Source: JAPLXD01 sp041662765 (GTDB lineage Bacteria > Patescibacteriota > Minisyncoccia > Moranbacterales > UBA11712). Taken from it: DNA of 14,329 bases. A model generated the notes under the pieces. The model was given only the letters and a program-made list of their open reading frames with translations, was not told the origin of the DNA and did no database searches. Position numbers and translations under genes: made by a program. The stretch spans positions 1 through 14,329 of the forward strand of contig JBAZRT010000019.1 of assembly GCA_041662765.1 (NCBI GenBank), read 5' to 3'. Positions 12,357 through 14,329 of this stretch are shown here, in pieces. Every line of letters starts with the position of its first letter. The stretch's first letter is position 1.

Positions 12357-12367
12357 ATTAAAATAAA

Positions 12368-12634
12368 ATGACAAGCTGGAAGGATATCGAAGAGGGGGCT
12401 ATTATAAAACATAATACTGATAAATCTCCGCGCACGGGAGACTGGCGATATATGAAGCCGGCGGTGGACAAAAAATCCTGCATCGGCTGCGGAATTTGTT
12501 TTTCTCCTTGTCCGGAAGCGTGCATTGACTATGATAGCGAACGAAAAGCCGATATAGATTACGACATTTGCAAAGGTTGTGGTGTCTGCGCGACAATTTG
12601 TCCGCAAAAGGCCATTAAAATGACAAAAAATTAA
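12368..12634 (+). CDS. porD: Pyruvate:ferredoxin oxidoreductase delta subunit (2[4Fe-4S] ferredoxin-like)
   Basis: An 88-residue iron-sulfur subunit that passes electrons from the TPP site to soluble ferredoxin. Two C-x2-C-x2-C-x3-C-P motifs bind [4Fe-4S] clusters: CIGCGICFSPCP (C38, C41, C44, C48) and CKGCGVCATICP (C68, C71, C74, C78). C52 is an extra Cys after the first motif. The N-terminal KHNTDKSPRTGDWRYMKPAVD is the standard PorD start that packs against the catalytic subunits. It lies downstream of the AT-rich repeat cluster and four bases before porA. Confidence 0.95.
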   Translation: MTSWKDIEEGAIIKHNTDKSPRTGDWRYMKPAVDKKSCIGCGICFSPCPEACIDYDSERKADIDYDICKGCGVCATICPQKAIKMTKN

Positions 12635-12638
12635 AACA

Positions 12639-13805
12639 ATGTCCGAAAAAAAGGAAAATTTGGCCCTGACCGGCGGAGCCGCCGCGGCGGAAGCCTTGAA
12701 GCAGATCAATCCCGATGTGATGCCGGTTTATCCGATCACGCCTCAAACGCCGATCATTGAAGTATATGCGAAGATGGTGGCCGATGGAGAGGCGGACACG
12801 GAGATGATCGAAGTTGAGTCGGAGCATAGCGCAATGAGCGCGACGGTTGGAGCGAGTGCGGCGGGAGTGCGCGCGATGACGGCGTCAAGCTCGCAGGGGA
12901 TTTTGCTGATGGCTGAAATTTTGCCTATTGCGTCCGGAATGAGATTGCCGATTTTGATGCTTGTGAGCGCGCGGGCGATCAGCGCCCCGATCAATATTCA
13001 TTGCGATCATCAAGACATGATGTTTGTCAGGGATTCCGGCTGGATCCAGATATTTTCAGAAAACGCGCAGGAAGTATATGACAATACCTTCATTGCCTTG
13101 AAGCTGGCCGAAAAAGTGCGGCTTCCCGCGATGGTCATCATGGACGGATTTCAAACTTCTCACAGCGTTGAAAATTTGGAAATTCTTGAAAGTTCGGTTG
13201 CGAAAAATTTTGCGGGAACTTATCAGCCGAAAAATTATCTGCTCAATTTTGACGATCCGAAAACATTCGGACCGGTCGGACTTCCCAACTCATATTTTGA
13301 ATTCAAAAGAGCGCAAATTGAGGCGATGGACGGAATACTCGGAGAAATTGGGGAAATATTTGAGAAATATGGAAAGATCAGCGGGAGAAATTATGACGTT
13401 TTCGAAAGCTATAAGCTTGAGGATGCGGAAAGAGTGATCGTGGTTGCCGGGTCAACAGCTGGAACGGCCAAAGTGGCGGTTGATGAATTGCGGGAAAAAG
13501 GTGAAAAAGTGGGATTGCTGAAAATAAAGCTATTTCGTCCGTTTCCATATGCGCGAATCGCCGAAGCGCTCAAAAATGTGAAAAAGATCGCGGTCTTGGA
13601 CCGGACAGTTCCGCTTGGTTCAACGGCTCCGCTGTACGGAGAAATTATTCAAATTTTGTGTACGATCCCCAATACAAAATACACCGTGCAATCTTGCATA
13701 TATGGCCTTGGTGGCCGGGAAATTTTCAAAGCGGATATCAAGAAAATTTTTGAAGATCTCAGCAAAGATGAGGTCGAAGGAATAAAATATATAGGATTGA
13801 AATAA
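12639..13805 (+). CDS. porA: Pyruvate:ferredoxin oxidoreductase alpha subunit
   Basis: The alpha subunit carries the pyrimidine side of the TPP site and much of the substrate pocket. Length is 388 residues, normal. Signatures: TGGAAAAEALKQINPDVMPVYPITPQTPIIE (about 11-41, with the YPITPQTP motif), then VESEHSAMSATVGASAAGVRAMTASSSQGILLM, and PINIHCDHQDMMFVRDSGW (about 117-135) near the substrate site. The C-terminal domain contains VVAGSTAGTAKVAVDELREKGEKVGLLKIKLFRPFP, then KKIAVLDRTVPLGSTAPLYGEI. The PINIHCDHQD segment favours pyruvate over 2-oxoglutarate. It is one base from porB and overlaps nothing. Confidence 0.96.
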   Translation: MSEKKENLALTGGAAAAEALKQINPDVMPVYPITPQTPIIEVYAKMVADGEADTEMIEVESEHSAMSATVGASAAGVRAMTASSSQGILLMAEILPIASGMRLPILMLVSARAISAPINIHCDHQDMMFVRDSGWIQIFSENAQEVYDNTFIALKLAEKVRLPAMVIMDGFQTSHSVENLEILESSVAKNFAGTYQPKNYLLNFDDPKTFGPVGLPNSYFEFKRAQIEAMDGILGEIGEIFEKYGKISGRNYDVFESYKLEDAERVIVVAGSTAGTAKVAVDELREKGEKVGLLKIKLFRPFPYARIAEALKNVKKIAVLDRTVPLGSTAPLYGEIIQILCTIPNTKYTVQSCIYGLGGREIFKADIKKIFEDLSKDEVEGIKYIGLK

Positions 13806-13806
13806 A

Positions 13807-14329
13807 ATGAACAAAGAATTATCAGAAAAACTTGCTCCCGGGCATTCCACTTGTGCCGGATGCGGAATTCCGGCGATTGTGCGGACGGTTCTTGGCGCCA
13901 CGGATGATCCGGTGATCGTTGTCAGCGTGACGGGGTGCCTTGAAGTGACTTCGACGCTCTATCCCTATTCGGCGTGGAAAGTGCCGTTCATTCACAGCGC
14001 ATTTGAAAATGGTGGAGCGACAGCGGCTGGAATCGACGGTGCGATCAAAGCTTTGCGAAAAAGAAACAAAATTCCGGCAGACAAAAAAATTCAAGTTGTC
14101 GTGTTCGCGGGCGACGGGGGAACATACGACATCGGACTGCAAAGTTTGTCCGGCGCGCTCGAACGCCAGCATGATTTTCTCTATGTTTGCTATGACAACG
14201 AAGCGTATATGAACACGGGCGGGCAAAGAAGCGGGGCAACACCCTATGGCGCGGATACGGAAACGACCCCGGCGGGAAAGCAAAGTTTCGGAAAAACAGA
14301 AAAGCGCAAAGATCTGATGTCGATCGTCA
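13807..14329 (+). CDS. porB: Pyruvate:ferredoxin oxidoreductase beta subunit, partial at the window end
   Basis: The beta subunit binds the diphosphate side of TPP and an iron-sulfur cluster. The window holds 174 codons from the ATG; the C-terminus is outside, about 120-140 residues for a typical family member. The N-terminal PGHSTCAGCGIPA gives the first two cluster cysteines (C16, C19), and SVTGCLEVTSTLYP gives C44. The TPP/Mg motif is AGDGGTYDIGLQSLSGALERQHDFLYVCYDNEAYMNTGGQRSG: the GDG at about 102-104 followed about 27 residues later by N131, then NTGGQRS. It is read directly after porA with a one-base gap, so they are translationally coupled. Confidence 0.95.
   Translation, partial: MNKELSEKLAPGHSTCAGCGIPAIVRTVLGATDDPVIVVSVTGCLEVTSTLYPYSAWKVPFIHSAFENGGATAAGIDGAIKALRKRNKIPADKKIQVVVFAGDGGTYDIGLQSLSGALERQHDFLYVCYDNEAYMNTGGQRSGATPYGADTETTPAGKQSFGKTEKRKDLMSIV

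Noticed and set aside
12679..12690. CCGCCGCGGCGG palindrome at the 5' end of porA as a third inserted element
   Set aside because: It is explained by a run of alanine codons at a position where the family also has small residues; there is no evidence of extra residues.

Overview
The window is most likely chromosomal DNA from an uncultivated bacterium of the Candidate Phyla Radiation (Patescibacteria), Parcubacteria-like. This is inferred from gene content and style, not from a marker phylogeny. The signs are moderately AT-rich DNA, tight gene packing, near-absence of Shine-Dalgarno sequences, -10 boxes placed so close to start codons that several mRNAs would be leaderless, small streamlined proteins, and palindromic elements inside coding sequences. 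TGA works as a stop (rnhB). No rRNA, tRNA, CRISPR array, phage gene or transposase is visible.

Layout. (1) 1-850: a secreted two-repeat DUF5666-like protein on the minus strand with its own terminator, then a divergent region with a GC-rich palindrome. (2) 857-2698: rnhB, then an rplJ-rplL (L10-L7/L12) operon with a consensus promoter overlapping the rnhB stop codon, a structured leader that looks like an attenuator, and a bidirectional terminator. (3) 2718-4751, minus strand: a 677-residue protein joining a degenerate PP2C-like domain, one membrane span and an external beta-propeller-like domain. (4) 4899-10082, plus strand: a likely six-gene operon, transcribed divergently from (3). It encodes a winged-helix/nucleotidyltransferase-like protein, RmuC, a three-span membrane protein, a membrane GT2 glycosyltransferase, a MraY/WecA-family phosphoglycosyl transferase and a membrane-anchored DUF192 protein. 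(5) 10237-11599: a small membrane-anchored protein and a two-domain thioredoxin/DsbA-like thiol oxidoreductase. (6) 11670-14329: pyruvate:ferredoxin oxidoreductase genes in the order porG-porD-porA-porB, with porB running off the window.

How the parts fit. The two glycosyltransferases plus the DUF192 and membrane proteins suggest envelope glycan assembly. The thiol oxidoreductase and DUF5666 proteins act outside the membrane. The por cluster would oxidise pyruvate to acetyl-CoA with reduction of ferredoxin, and is an independent metabolic unit with its own promoter.

The observations most worth a second look are: the L10 leader with two mutually exclusive pairings; palindromes inserted in frame in rplL and in the MraY/WecA-like gene; loss of a catalytic aspartate in the latter; the pseudo-PP2C/propeller membrane protein with its divergent regulator; and the recurring leaderless promoter geometry.
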